The notes under the pieces are model-generated. The model made no database searches. It was not told the origin of the DNA and was given only the letters and a program-made list of their open reading frames with translations. A stretch of 21,894 nucleotides of DNA from an uncultured Desulfomonile sp. (GTDB lineage Bacteria > Desulfobacterota > Desulfomonilia > Desulfomonilales > Desulfomonilaceae): positions 1-21,894 of the forward strand of contig CALDNG010000165.1 in assembly GCA_937915285.1 (NCBI GenBank). The letters run 5' to 3'. The position numbers and the translations under genes were made by a program. Shown piece by piece: positions 13,321-21,507 of the stretch (its first letter is position 1; each line of letters opens with the position of its first letter).

Positions 13321-16191
13321 ATGTTCATCCTGAACCTCATTCAGAACATTACTCTCTTAATAGCTCTGGCAGCTCTTTACCAGGTGATTGCCGCGCGTCT
13401 GAGGAAAGAAAGTCTTGGAAACAAGGTTGTGTCCGGTGTTTTGTTCGGGGTAGTCGCTATAGTCGGCATGATGACCCCGGTTCATTTCACTCCAGGAATT
13501 ATTTTTGACGGTCGCTCGATCATTCTGAGCATAGGCGGGTTATTGGGTGGGCCAGTGGTGGCCCTTGTGTCCGCCGTCCCGGCAGGGATTTTCAGGGCGC
13601 ATCTCGGAGGTGTAGGCGCCTACGTTGGCATAGCTACAATCATAGTGTCAGCAGCCCTTGGCGTCCTTTTTCATTACATCTGGAATGTAAAAGGCCAGAG
13701 AATAAGTCTGATCAAGCTATGGCTGTTCGGAATACTTGTCAATTCAATCATGTTGATGATTTTCCTGGGGCTTCCTGGATCAGCCGGGACAGAAGTCGTC
13801 AGGCAGATGGGACTGGCCATTCTTGTTTTCTATCCCATTGCTACCGTGCTTGTCTGCCAACTGTTTCTGGATTACGAAAGACAAATATCGAATTCCAGAG
13901 CCTTGCATGAGAGTGAGTCACTCTACCGCGGGATATTCGAGAATGCAGCGGCTGGAGTTGATATAGTGAACGAAAAAGGGGAGTTCCTCCAGGTCAACAA
14001 CACTTTTTGTCAAATACTGGGGTATTCACGAGACGAATTACTTAAATTTACAATTTTTGACGTGACTCATCCCGAAGATCGCGACATTTCCAACCTCAAA
14101 CACCAGCAGATGATACAAGGGGAGACGGATTCATACAAATTTGTAAAACGTTACATGAGCAAAGACGGCCGGGTGGTATGGGCGGAGGTTTCGGTGGCCG
14201 CTGTGTATCGGGAAGACGGGTCCTATCAGTCAACCATAGGTGTGATCTCAGATATAACTGCTAAAAAGTTGAGTGAAGATGCTCTCAAAGAGCGTGAACG
14301 AATGTGGGAGATGATGATAGGGAACCTCCCTGGCTTTGTTTACAGGTGCGCCAACGATCGTAACTGGACCATGGAATACATAAGTTCAGGCTGTCTCGAA
14401 ATCACGGGTTATTCACCTGAAGATTTTATCATGAACAGGACCCTGGCTTTCAACGATATCGTGTCGCCTGAATATAGCGAAGAGTTGTGGAACCGGTGGC
14501 AGCAGGTAATCAGCAATAAGGCTCTCTTCGAGGAAGAGTATCCGATCACAAACCGTGACGGTAGAATCAGGTGGGTCTGGGAGAGGGGCCGAGGGATTTT
14601 TGATGAGCGTGGAAAACTCCTGTTCCTTGAAGGATTTATAACAGACGTTACCGAGCGGCGAGAGACTGAGCTGGCGCTGAGGGAGAGCCATCAGAGGTAT
14701 CAGAATCTGTTTGAGAAATCGCGACTGCAGGAAGAACTTTATCTATCAATGCTGAATTGTTCTGCAGACCCGATAATTGTTTACGACATGGAAGGAAGGG
14801 TCCGCTATCTCAATCCTGCTCATACGGAACTGTTCGGCTGGAGCCTTGAGGAGGTAGAAGGCAAGAAATTGGCCACTGTCCCAGCATGGGACATTGAAAA
14901 AACAAAATCCATCATAGACCAGATATTGCAAACCGGTAAAACTAATCGCTCTTATGAAACGCAAAGAATGACAAAGGATGGACGAAGTGTAGACGTTAGT
15001 ATCAGCGGTTCACGTTATCTTGATCACAACGGCTTACCAGCCGGAATGCTTGTGATAATCCAGGACATCTCTCACAGGAAAAAAGTTCAGGAACTCCAGA
15101 GACGATTGGTCACCGCCATAGAGCAGGCGGCAGAGGCTGTCATAATTACTGATTCTTCGGCCGAAATAAAATATGTCAATCCGGCTTTCGAGAAGATCAC
15201 CGGATATTCCTCCGCAGAAGCGATAGGGAAAACCCCCAGCATCCTGAAAAGTGGAATTCATGACGAAAATTTCTACAGGCGTCTTTGGGAAACAATCCAG
15301 GCAGGTGAGGTATGGTCGGGACGGTTCATAAACAGGAAAAAAGATGGAAGCATCTACTACGAAGATGCCACAATATCGCCAGTAAGGGATTTTAAAGGCA
15401 ATATCAATAACTTCGTCGGTGTCAAAAGGGATGTCACTGAAACGGTAGAACTGACAAGGCAACTACTCCATTCCCAGAAAATGGAGGCAGTAGGAACCCT
15501 GGCAGGAGGCATAGCCCATGATTTTAACAACCTGCTTCAGGTAGTAATGGGATATTGTGAAATCATGCTCCACAACAGAGACAGAAACGAATCCGACAGG
15601 GCGGATCTTGAAAAGATCTATTTTGCTGGGAAAAAAGGAGCCGAACTGGTCAGGAAGTTACTGACTTTTTCAAGGAATGAGCAGGCAAAACCGGTTCCAG
15701 TTAATGTTAACGATGAGATTACCCAAATTCGAGATCTGCTATCCCGGACCATTCCAAAAAATATCCAGATTGAACTTCGCCTAAGCCCAGATCTGAGTCT
15801 TGTTGAAGCAGACCCATCCCAACTCTCTCAGGTGATACTCAACCTCTCAGTGAATGCACGTGATGCCATGCAGGACGGCGGAAAATTGTCAATTGAGACC
15901 AAAAACATCTTTCTGGATGAAGATTATTGCAACAAAAACCTGGGGGTAGCGCCTGGAAAACATGTTTGTCTCATCGTCTCCGATACAGGCTCAGGAATTG
16001 ATGAATCGGTTATAGATCATATTTTTGAACCATTCTTTAGCACAAAAGAGGTAGGCAAAGGAACCGGACTGGGGTTGGCAACGGTTTATGGGATCGTTAA
16101 GAACCACGGAGGCCATATAACTTGTGAGAGCCTCAGCGGTGAAGGATCAACATTCAAAATCTATTTCCCCGCAATTAACTCAGAGACTTAA
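13321..16191 (+). CDS. Membrane sensor histidine kinase: 5TMR-LYT, four PAS, HisKA, HATPase
   Basis: The 956-residue protein begins with five to six membrane segments (about 1-185) resembling the 5TMR-LYT sensor of LytS-type kinases (FDGRSIILSIGGLLGGP; RAHLGGVGAYVG). Four PAS/PAC units follow at roughly 200-320, 328-445, 470-590 and 595-712; the last reads EAVIITDSSAEIKYVNPAFEKITGYS. The dimerisation/phosphoacceptor helix carries H733 in LAGGIAHDFNNLLQ, the HPK4-like H box. The ATPase domain has its N box (VILNLSVNARDAM), G1 (DTGSGI) and G2 (GKGTGLGLATVYGI). There is no attached receiver, so it must pass phosphate to a separate protein, perhaps the receiver encoded upstream. The ATG at 13321 has TAAGGA upstream. 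The signal it senses is unknown. Confidence 0.94.
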   Translation: MFILNLIQNITLLIALAALYQVIAARLRKESLGNKVVSGVLFGVVAIVGMMTPVHFTPGIIFDGRSIILSIGGLLGGPVVALVSAVPAGIFRAHLGGVGAYVGIATIIVSAALGVLFHYIWNVKGQRISLIKLWLFGILVNSIMLMIFLGLPGSAGTEVVRQMGLAILVFYPIATVLVCQLFLDYERQISNSRALHESESLYRGIFENAAAGVDIVNEKGEFLQVNNTFCQILGYSRDELLKFTIFDVTHPEDRDISNLKHQQMIQGETDSYKFVKRYMSKDGRVVWAEVSVAAVYREDGSYQSTIGVISDITAKKLSEDALKERERMWEMMIGNLPGFVYRCANDRNWTMEYISSGCLEITGYSPEDFIMNRTLAFNDIVSPEYSEELWNRWQQVISNKALFEEEYPITNRDGRIRWVWERGRGIFDERGKLLFLEGFITDVTERRETELALRESHQRYQNLFEKSRLQEELYLSMLNCSADPIIVYDMEGRVRYLNPAHTELFGWSLEEVEGKKLATVPAWDIEKTKSIIDQILQTGKTNRSYETQRMTKDGRSVDVSISGSRYLDHNGLPAGMLVIIQDISHRKKVQELQRRLVTAIEQAAEAVIITDSSAEIKYVNPAFEKITGYSSAEAIGKTPSILKSGIHDENFYRRLWETIQAGEVWSGRFINRKKDGSIYYEDATISPVRDFKGNINNFVGVKRDVTETVELTRQLLHSQKMEAVGTLAGGIAHDFNNLLQVVMGYCEIMLHNRDRNESDRADLEKIYFAGKKGAELVRKLLTFSRNEQAKPVPVNVNDEITQIRDLLSRTIPKNIQIELRLSPDLSLVEADPSQLSQVILNLSVNARDAMQDGGKLSIETKNIFLDEDYCNKNLGVAPGKHVCLIVSDTGSGIDESVIDHIFEPFFSTKEVGKGTGLGLATVYGIVKNHGGHITCESLSGEGSTFKIYFPAINSET

Positions 16192-16219
16192 TAACAGAAA
16201 GATTGCTTGGGGCCCTAAA

Positions 16220-16621
16220 TCAGCCGCCGATAACCATGTTTATAAGATTGTCCGACTCACGGCTCTTCAGGGAATACATCTTCAGGGTCACATCACGCCG
16301 GCGCCAGGTCACCCTGACGTCACATTCAAGATCCTTCCGCAGCAATATGGAGACTATTCCCAGTTCATTAGAGCGTGTCTGGCCAAAATCGGCGACCTTT
16401 GCCAACAATTCGCGGTATAGTTTGCGATCTGTTGTTCTGAGACCTCCAATGGCAACCATCCATGCCTTAATGTTTCCGGCATGGCTGCCATCATAGGGAG
16501 GCAGGGCATAATAACTATTTTCATTTCCAAAAGCTTTGATAACTTTCATTGTAATTCTCTGAACAGAACGTGTAAGATCAGGAACATCAAGTTTTTCCTG
16601 ATGAGGGATCGCCTCTATCAT
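16220..16621 (-). CDS. Hypothetical protein, 133 aa
   Basis: I do not recognise this family. The frame runs from ATG (16621) to a TAA stop 28 bases from the convergent kinase end. The protein reads as plausibly coding: a helical N-terminal part (LTRSVQRITMKVIKAFGNEN), a middle stretch PPYDGSHAGNIKAWMVAIGGLR, then a basic, strand-rich C-terminus (VRVTWRRRDVTLKMYSLKSRES). There is no signal peptide, membrane segment or obvious DNA-binding motif. The ribosome site is poor, and a later in-frame ATG near 16547 is an alternative start. The start codon lies inside a perfect palindrome. It is transcribed divergently from the hybrid kinase, so it could be functionally linked to it. It could also be a chance frame. 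Confidence 0.5.
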   Translation of the reverse strand: MIEAIPHQEKLDVPDLTRSVQRITMKVIKAFGNENSYYALPPYDGSHAGNIKAWMVAIGGLRTTDRKLYRELLAKVADFGQTRSNELGIVSILLRKDLECDVRVTWRRRDVTLKMYSLKSRESDNLINMVIGG

Positions 16622-16634
16622 CGACTGATGATAG
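16615..16634. promoter_or_regulatory. Perfect palindrome spanning the start of the 133-aa gene
   Basis: CTATCATC (16615-16622) and GATGATAG (16627-16634) are exact inverted copies around four bases. The minus-strand start codon (16621-16619) lies within the first arm. It could be an operator, or an RNA hairpin hiding the start. Confidence 0.4.
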
Positions 16635-16673
16635 TGTCAATCATAATACTTATATTAGTTAATATGTTGTCTG

Positions 16674-16732
16674 GTTTATCTTGAAAATTAAACATTTATA
16701 AATCGTATCTGTTTGATTGTTTTAAGATAAAC
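16674..16732. repeat. Spaced inverted repeat in AT-rich divergent region
   Basis: GTTTATCTTGAAA (16674-16686) and TTTTAAGATAAAC (16720-16732) are inverted copies matching at 12 of 13 positions, nine of them contiguous, with 33 bases between. The element lies between the divergent 133-aa gene and hybrid kinase gene and could be a paired binding site for a regulator. The AT-rich spacer could carry promoters for either side, but I see no clear hexamer pair. Confidence 0.35.
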
Positions 16733-16831
16733 TGATCGTGAACTCGGCCTTTAGCGGTTCCTCGACCCGGCGCCGAGGTCTGCTCCGATAGGCTTGCGGG
16801 GACTTTAGCAAAGTAATCCGGATGGAAGGAT

Positions 16832-16843
16832 CTATTGCAATAG
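16832..16843. promoter_or_regulatory. 12-base perfect palindrome before the hybrid kinase start
   Basis: CTATTGCAATAG reads the same on both strands and ends 12 bases before the kinase ATG, just after a GGAAGGA tract (16824-16830) that is too distant to serve as the ribosome site. It may be an operator half of a larger control region. Confidence 0.25.
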
Positions 16844-16855
16844 CAGGGTGCTGGA

Positions 16856-19423
16856 ATGAATGAGATAAAAGATTTGTCCGTATATCCCCGGATCATTGGG
16901 CGTAGCGACGAAGCTTTTTTGGTCTATCAGGACGGACATGCCATATTCGCCGGTGGGGCATGCATGGCCGTAACCGGTCTGACGACGGAAGACTGGCTTA
17001 CAACTACCTGTTTGGAAGATGGTTTGGCTTTCCAGGACCCCGGAGGCGTGAGCCGTTGTTTGGAGATTCCAGATTCTAATGAAAAAACTATTTTGACAGA
17101 TGATCTTGTGTTTACTGACCGATTTGGAGTTGAAAAATGGATTCGGATAAAGACTTCACAAATCCTTTTTTCAGGCCGACCGGCTACTTTGTATACGCTG
17201 ACTGATATTGACGCTCAAATTAAGGTAGAGCGGGCGTTATCAACCTACGAGTGCGATTTCTCGCAGTTGCAGGAGCTTTTTGTAAGCCAGAACGAGCAGG
17301 TTGTATCGGTAAACAGAATTGTTGCTGAATTAAGCCGAGCTGAGAGCCTTGAAGAATGTTGTTCAACTCTGATCTCTCAACTTGCCGAGAACCTTAATTT
17401 TACAAAGTTGATAGTGGCGATAATCAAGGAGGACGGTAAATTCGGTCATATTGAAACACTTGGAATAGACATACCTCGCTCAGTCATACTTGATCGGCTT
17501 GGTCAGGAAGAATCTTGCAAAAGGGTAGTTGATAATGGGCGGATTCTGGTGGGCCATGACATTCAGGAGGCCGGTTCGAGTTTCTGGGATGATGTTTTCA
17601 GCAAATGGACCATTTATCCTTTAAAAGGTAGGAAAAGAGTTCTTGGCGTGGCGATTCTTGGCAGTCACGGCAATGAAAACAGGGATACGGTAGGGCTGAT
17701 ATTCAACCAGGCCGGAGTGGTCATGGAAACTTTGGCTCTGGCTAATTCCCTGGCTAAAACCAACGAAGAACTGTTGCATTTCATGAATGAACTGAGTGAA
17801 GCCAAGAATTCGGCTGAGAGGGCAAACGAGTCCAAGAGCCAGTTTTTTGCCAACATGAGTCATGAAATTCGGACTCCAATGAATGGAATTATTGGTATGA
17901 CAGAGTTGGTTCTCGGGACTGATCTGACTGGCGAACAGCGGGAATATCTTGAGGCAGTAAAAATGTCAGGTGATTCCCTACTGTCTCTGATCAATGACAT
18001 TCTGGATTTCTCGAAAATGGAGGTTGGTAGATTCGAACTTGCGTTTACTGACTTCAGTCTACGCGACTGCATAGGCAATACACTGATTACACTTGCAAAC
18101 CAGGCGCATGCCAAGAACCTCGAACTTGCGAGCCGGATAGGCCCGGATGTCCCTGACAATCTGTGTGGAGACCCAGGACGATTAAGGCAAATTCTGGTCA
18201 ATATAATCGGAAACGCCATCAAATTCACTAGAGAGGGAGAGGTCATATTAAGGGTGGATTTGGAGCAGGAGCTTGACAAATCGGTAATCCTCCATTTCAG
18301 AATCACGGACACGGGAGTGGGCATACCCGCAGCTAAGGTTGAGACGATCTTCAAGGCATTTGAACAGGTGGATTCATCGACCACAAGGGAATTTGGAGGT
18401 ACAGGTCTTGGCCTGAGCATTTCATCTCAGCTTGTGGGATTGATGAAGGGTAACATCTGGGCAGAGAGTGAACTAGGCAAGGGGAGCGTTTTTCATTTTA
18501 CCGCTGAGTTCGAATTTGCGGGTCAGCCCGTTCATCGAATTGTGCCTGAAGAGAAGTCAATACTTGCGGGTGTGCGCGTAATTATTGTGGATGACAACCA
18601 GTCCAATCGTACAATACTCTCTGAAACAGTCAAGACATGGGGAATGGCGCCTGTGGCTGTGGGTGATAGCAGGAGAGCCATGGAGATCATTGATGAGGCC
18701 AACAGGAAAGGGGATCCATTCTCTCTGGCTCTGGTCGATTTCATGATGCCCGGAATGAACGGTTTTGAACTCGCTGAATCGTTAAGCAAATCAAAAACCT
18801 CGAATATAGACAAAATAATTATGCTAACTTCCGGCGGTCAACGTGGGGATGCCGCCAAGTGTCAGGAGCTTGGGATTGCAGCTTACCTCATGAAACCTAT
18901 CAAACAGTCCGATCTCATGGACGCAATATTGATGACAATGAAAAAAACTTCAGGTGTAGAGGCGAGAACACCGCTGATTACACGGCATTCCGTTCGTGAG
19001 GCAAGGAAAAGGCTCAAGATCCTTCTAGCCGAGGACAACCCGATAAACCAGAAGCTTGGCAAGAAAATCCTTGAACAGATGGGACACACGGTTTCCGTAG
19101 CTTTTAACGGATTGCAGGCCCTTGAACTCCTTGGAAAGACAGATTTCAACCTGATTCTTATGGATGTTCAGATGCCTCAAATGGATGGATTTGCTGCGAC
19201 AAGGATAATTCGGGACGAAGAAAAAACAGCCGGTGGACACATACCAATAATTGCGATGACGGCCCATGCTATGACTGGAGACCGTGAGAAATGTATTGCT
19301 CAAGGAATGGACGACTACATTTCCAAGCCTATAAACAGGAAAGAACTCGCCGAATTAATTGAAGTCATATCAAATAGATATGAAACTCAAGGTGACAAAG
19401 GCATCAAACTTTCGGTATTCTGA
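16856..19423 (+). CDS. Soluble hybrid sensor histidine kinase with two receiver domains
   Basis: The 855-residue protein has no membrane segment and should be cytoplasmic. Residues about 15-125 look like a degenerate PAS domain, and about 150-300 a GAF-like sensor ([26 protein letters not shown]). A coiled coil leads into HisKA with H336 in [16 protein letters not shown]. HATPase motifs are [24 protein letters not shown] and [10 protein letters not shown]. Two receivers follow: the first with D628 ([13 protein letters not shown]), the second with D770 ([13 protein letters not shown]). K residues are present in LMKPI and ISKPI. It resembles BarA-type kinases but lacks the terminal Hpt domain, so a separate Hpt or receiver partner is expected. 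A stop at 16841 forces the ATG at 16856; CAGGG is its modest ribosome site. HEAT and cheR genes follow. Confidence 0.94.
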   Translation: MNEIKDLSVYPRIIGRSDEAFLVYQDGHAIFAGGACMAVTGLTTEDWLTTTCLEDGLAFQDPGGVSRCLEIPDSNEKTILTDDLVFTDRFGVEKWIRIKTSQILFSGRPATLYTLTDIDAQIKVERALSTYECDFSQLQELFVSQNEQVVSVNRIVAELSRAESLEECCSTLISQLAENLNFTKLIVAIIKEDGKFGHIETLGIDIPRSVILDRLGQEESCKRVVDNGRILVGHDIQEAGSSFWDDVFSKWTIYPLKGRKRVLGVAILGSHGNENRDTVGLIFNQAGVVMETLALANSLAKTNEELLHFMNELSEAKNSAERANESKSQFFANMSHEIRTPMNGIIGMTELVLGTDLTGEQREYLEAVKMSGDSLLSLINDILDFSKMEVGRFELAFTDFSLRDCIGNTLITLANQAHAKNLELASRIGPDVPDNLCGDPGRLRQILVNIIGNAIKFTREGEVILRVDLEQELDKSVILHFRITDTGVGIPAAKVETIFKAFEQVDSSTTREFGGTGLGLSISSQLVGLMKGNIWAESELGKGSVFHFTAEFEFAGQPVHRIVPEEKSILAGVRVIIVDDNQSNRTILSETVKTWGMAPVAVGDSRRAMEIIDEANRKGDPFSLALVDFMMPGMNGFELAESLSKSKTSNIDKIIMLTSGGQRGDAAKCQELGIAAYLMKPIKQSDLMDAILMTMKKTSGVEARTPLITRHSVREARKRLKILLAEDNPINQKLGKKILEQMGHTVSVAFNGLQALELLGKTDFNLILMDVQMPQMDGFAATRIIRDEEKTAGGHIPIIAMTAHAMTGDREKCIAQGMDDYISKPINRKELAELIEVISNRYETQGDKGIKLSVF

Positions 19424-19465
19424 AACGCCAGGCAACCTTCAACAAAGGGTCGAACAGAAATGGAC

Positions 19466-19486
19466 AAGAGCAGAAAACGCTCTTTT
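19466..19486 (+). promoter_or_regulatory. Intercistronic hairpin between hybrid kinase and HEAT genes
   Basis: AAGAGC (19466-19471) pairs with GCTCTT (19479-19484) around a seven-base loop, and the T-tract is four long (19483-19486). It directly precedes the GGAG ribosome site (19487-19490) of the HEAT gene. The six-pair stem is marginal; it may lower read-through or affect mRNA stability or translation rather than stop transcription. Confidence 0.3.
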
Positions 19487-19497
19487 GGAGATTAGTA

Positions 19498-21501
19498 ATG
19501 GGATTTGAGAACCAGGACTTTAACGATTACCTTGATAGACTTCAGAATGGCCATGAAGATGATAGGGTAGACATTTACCGGGAAATCGGGGCGTTAGGAT
19601 TTCCATGGGATGATGAGCTTTTGTTGACGGCGCTTTCCGATCCTAGCCCCAGGGTCAGGTCAGTCGTATGTGAAACCCTTGCGGATAATCAGGATAAACG
19701 CATCACTGGCTCGTTGCTGGAGTTTCTTCGAAACCAGGATCCCGGAATACGGTCCATGTCCATGTCAATACTGGCCGAGCTTGGAATGGCCGCCCTTTAC
19801 CAGACTGCCAGCTATCTGGATGATCAGGATCCGGATGTGCGAATTTTTGCAGCGGGCATACTCGGAGAAAGTCGACTCAAACAGGCTTTTCCCTACCTAA
19901 AAAAGGCGCTCGAAGCCCCGGAGGAGAATCTTAGGTATGCGGCTGCCGAGGCCATGGGCAAGATCGGGGAGACCAGGGCTATCCCTGTCCTAATAGAATG
20001 TCTTCAGGACCAGTGGGTCCGATATCCATCCATCGAGTCTCTGGGGCTTTTGAATGCCACGGAAGCCATTCCTTCACTTATCGAGCTGTATTACGAAGAT
20101 GAGTGGGTGCGGGTAGCTGTTATCGAGGCTATAGGAAAAATGGGCTCTGGAGAACAGGTCGATTTTCTCCTTGAACAGATGGATGAGGACGATGAACTCA
20201 TAATGCAGGCCTGTTTTACTTCGTTGGCCCGCATAGAGCAGCGTGAGGCGTGCGGAGCCTTTGAAAGGCTCAGGAAGACCGGCCTGGATGTTGAGGGAAT
20301 AATAACGGCAGGCCTGACAGTGCATGATCCGGAAATAAGGAAACTGGCCATATGGACTCTGGGTTTGATGGGTGAAGAAGATCATGTGGCGCTTCTTGTC
20401 AATCAACTATGCGATTTTGATGATGAGATACGAAATACGGCTAGTGAAGCGCTTTTGAATGTTGGGGCGCGACATCTGGATGTACTGGTGAATCAGCTTG
20501 AATCCAGTGACGATGTAACTCTAAAAAAGGAATTGATTGACATAATAGGCCGGATCGGGAATCCGGCAGCCATATCTGCAGTCGTCCGAACTCTTGAAGA
20601 CAGCGACAAAACCTTACGGGAAACATCTGCCAGAGCCCTTGGATTGTTCAAGAGCAGGGTTGCCATAGATGTTCTGATAGATCACCTGAGCGACCCGGAG
20701 GGGTCGGTGAGGACCGCTTGCGCCTCATCTCTCGGGGCGTTGAAGGCGGTCAAGGCGACCAGAAATCTGCTTGCCTCACTTGAGGATGAATTCAGTGAGG
20801 TCCGGGAATCAGCCTCTGAGGCATTGGGAAGAATCGGAACAACCGAGGCAATCAGGCATGTGGCCGCTCTTCTAAAGCACGAGCGCATGGAGGTCCGACA
20901 GGCTGCTGTCCAGTGCCTTGGACTTATCATGGATAAACGGGCTGAGACTTATCTCGTGGAAGCTCTAAATAATCCGGATCGTGGGGTGAGACGTTTTGCC
21001 GCCAACATGCTGGGCAAACGAAAGACTGTTCAGGCTCTCAGACCATTGATGATATGCCTTTTGGACGAAGACTGGCAGGTCAGGAAATGCGCGGCCTCAG
21101 CCCTTGGAAATATCAATGACGCCCGGTGCGCCGATGCGCTTATCTCTGCAATGAACGACGAGAACATATGGGTTCGTTACGCTTCTGCCATAGCAGTGGG
21201 AAGGATAGGCGTGGAGAAGGCGAGACCGGCGCTTGTCAAATCATTGAGACATGATACCGGGCCGGTCAGGATTGCGGCAATAGAGGGGCTGTACATGGTC
21301 AATGATCCGGGATTGTTGAACCTTCTTGTCCCACTAACCAATGATCCGGACGATGACATTAGAAAAGTGGTTGCTGAAACCCTGGGTCGAATCGGTTCGC
21401 CACAATGCGCCGAGTTATTGGAAAAAATGTTGTCTGATCCAAACCCAAAGGTCAGCCATGCGGCATCCAGAGCCATGGAATTAATACCCCGACCGGCATA
21501 G
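19498..21501 (+). CDS. HEAT-repeat (PBS lyase-type) scaffold protein
   Basis: Nearly the entire 667 residues are built of about twenty helical repeats of roughly 31 residues with the pattern DPxxxVRxxAxxxLGxIGxxxAxxxLxxxLxD. Examples are DPSPRVRSVVCETLADNQD, DPDVRIFAAGILGESRLKQA, DPEGSVRTACASSLGALKA and DPDDDIRKVVAETLGRIGS. This is the HEAT_2/PBS-lyase repeat class, which forms an alpha solenoid for protein binding. There is no signal peptide or membrane segment and no catalytic domain. GGAG lies at good distance before the ATG. The gene lies 74 bases after the hybrid kinase and only six bases before cheR, so it probably acts as an adaptor in that signalling pathway. A phycobilisome lyase role is unlikely in this context. 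Confidence 0.93.
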   Translation: MGFENQDFNDYLDRLQNGHEDDRVDIYREIGALGFPWDDELLLTALSDPSPRVRSVVCETLADNQDKRITGSLLEFLRNQDPGIRSMSMSILAELGMAALYQTASYLDDQDPDVRIFAAGILGESRLKQAFPYLKKALEAPEENLRYAAAEAMGKIGETRAIPVLIECLQDQWVRYPSIESLGLLNATEAIPSLIELYYEDEWVRVAVIEAIGKMGSGEQVDFLLEQMDEDDELIMQACFTSLARIEQREACGAFERLRKTGLDVEGIITAGLTVHDPEIRKLAIWTLGLMGEEDHVALLVNQLCDFDDEIRNTASEALLNVGARHLDVLVNQLESSDDVTLKKELIDIIGRIGNPAAISAVVRTLEDSDKTLRETSARALGLFKSRVAIDVLIDHLSDPEGSVRTACASSLGALKAVKATRNLLASLEDEFSEVRESASEALGRIGTTEAIRHVAALLKHERMEVRQAAVQCLGLIMDKRAETYLVEALNNPDRGVRRFAANMLGKRKTVQALRPLMICLLDEDWQVRKCAASALGNINDARCADALISAMNDENIWVRYASAIAVGRIGVEKARPALVKSLRHDTGPVRIAAIEGLYMVNDPGLLNLLVPLTNDPDDDIRKVVAETLGRIGSPQCAELLEKMLSDPNPKVSHAASRAMELIPRPA

Positions 21502-21507
21502 AAACGA

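Noticed and set aside
15034..15462. 142-codon minus-strand frame inside the membrane kinase
   Set aside because: It is antisense to a clearly coding PAS region with no independent motif or ribosome site.
16760..16778. CCTCG...CGAGG hairpin before the hybrid kinase
   Set aside because: A five-pair GC-rich stem with a nine-base loop and no T-tract is not enough to call a terminator or operator.
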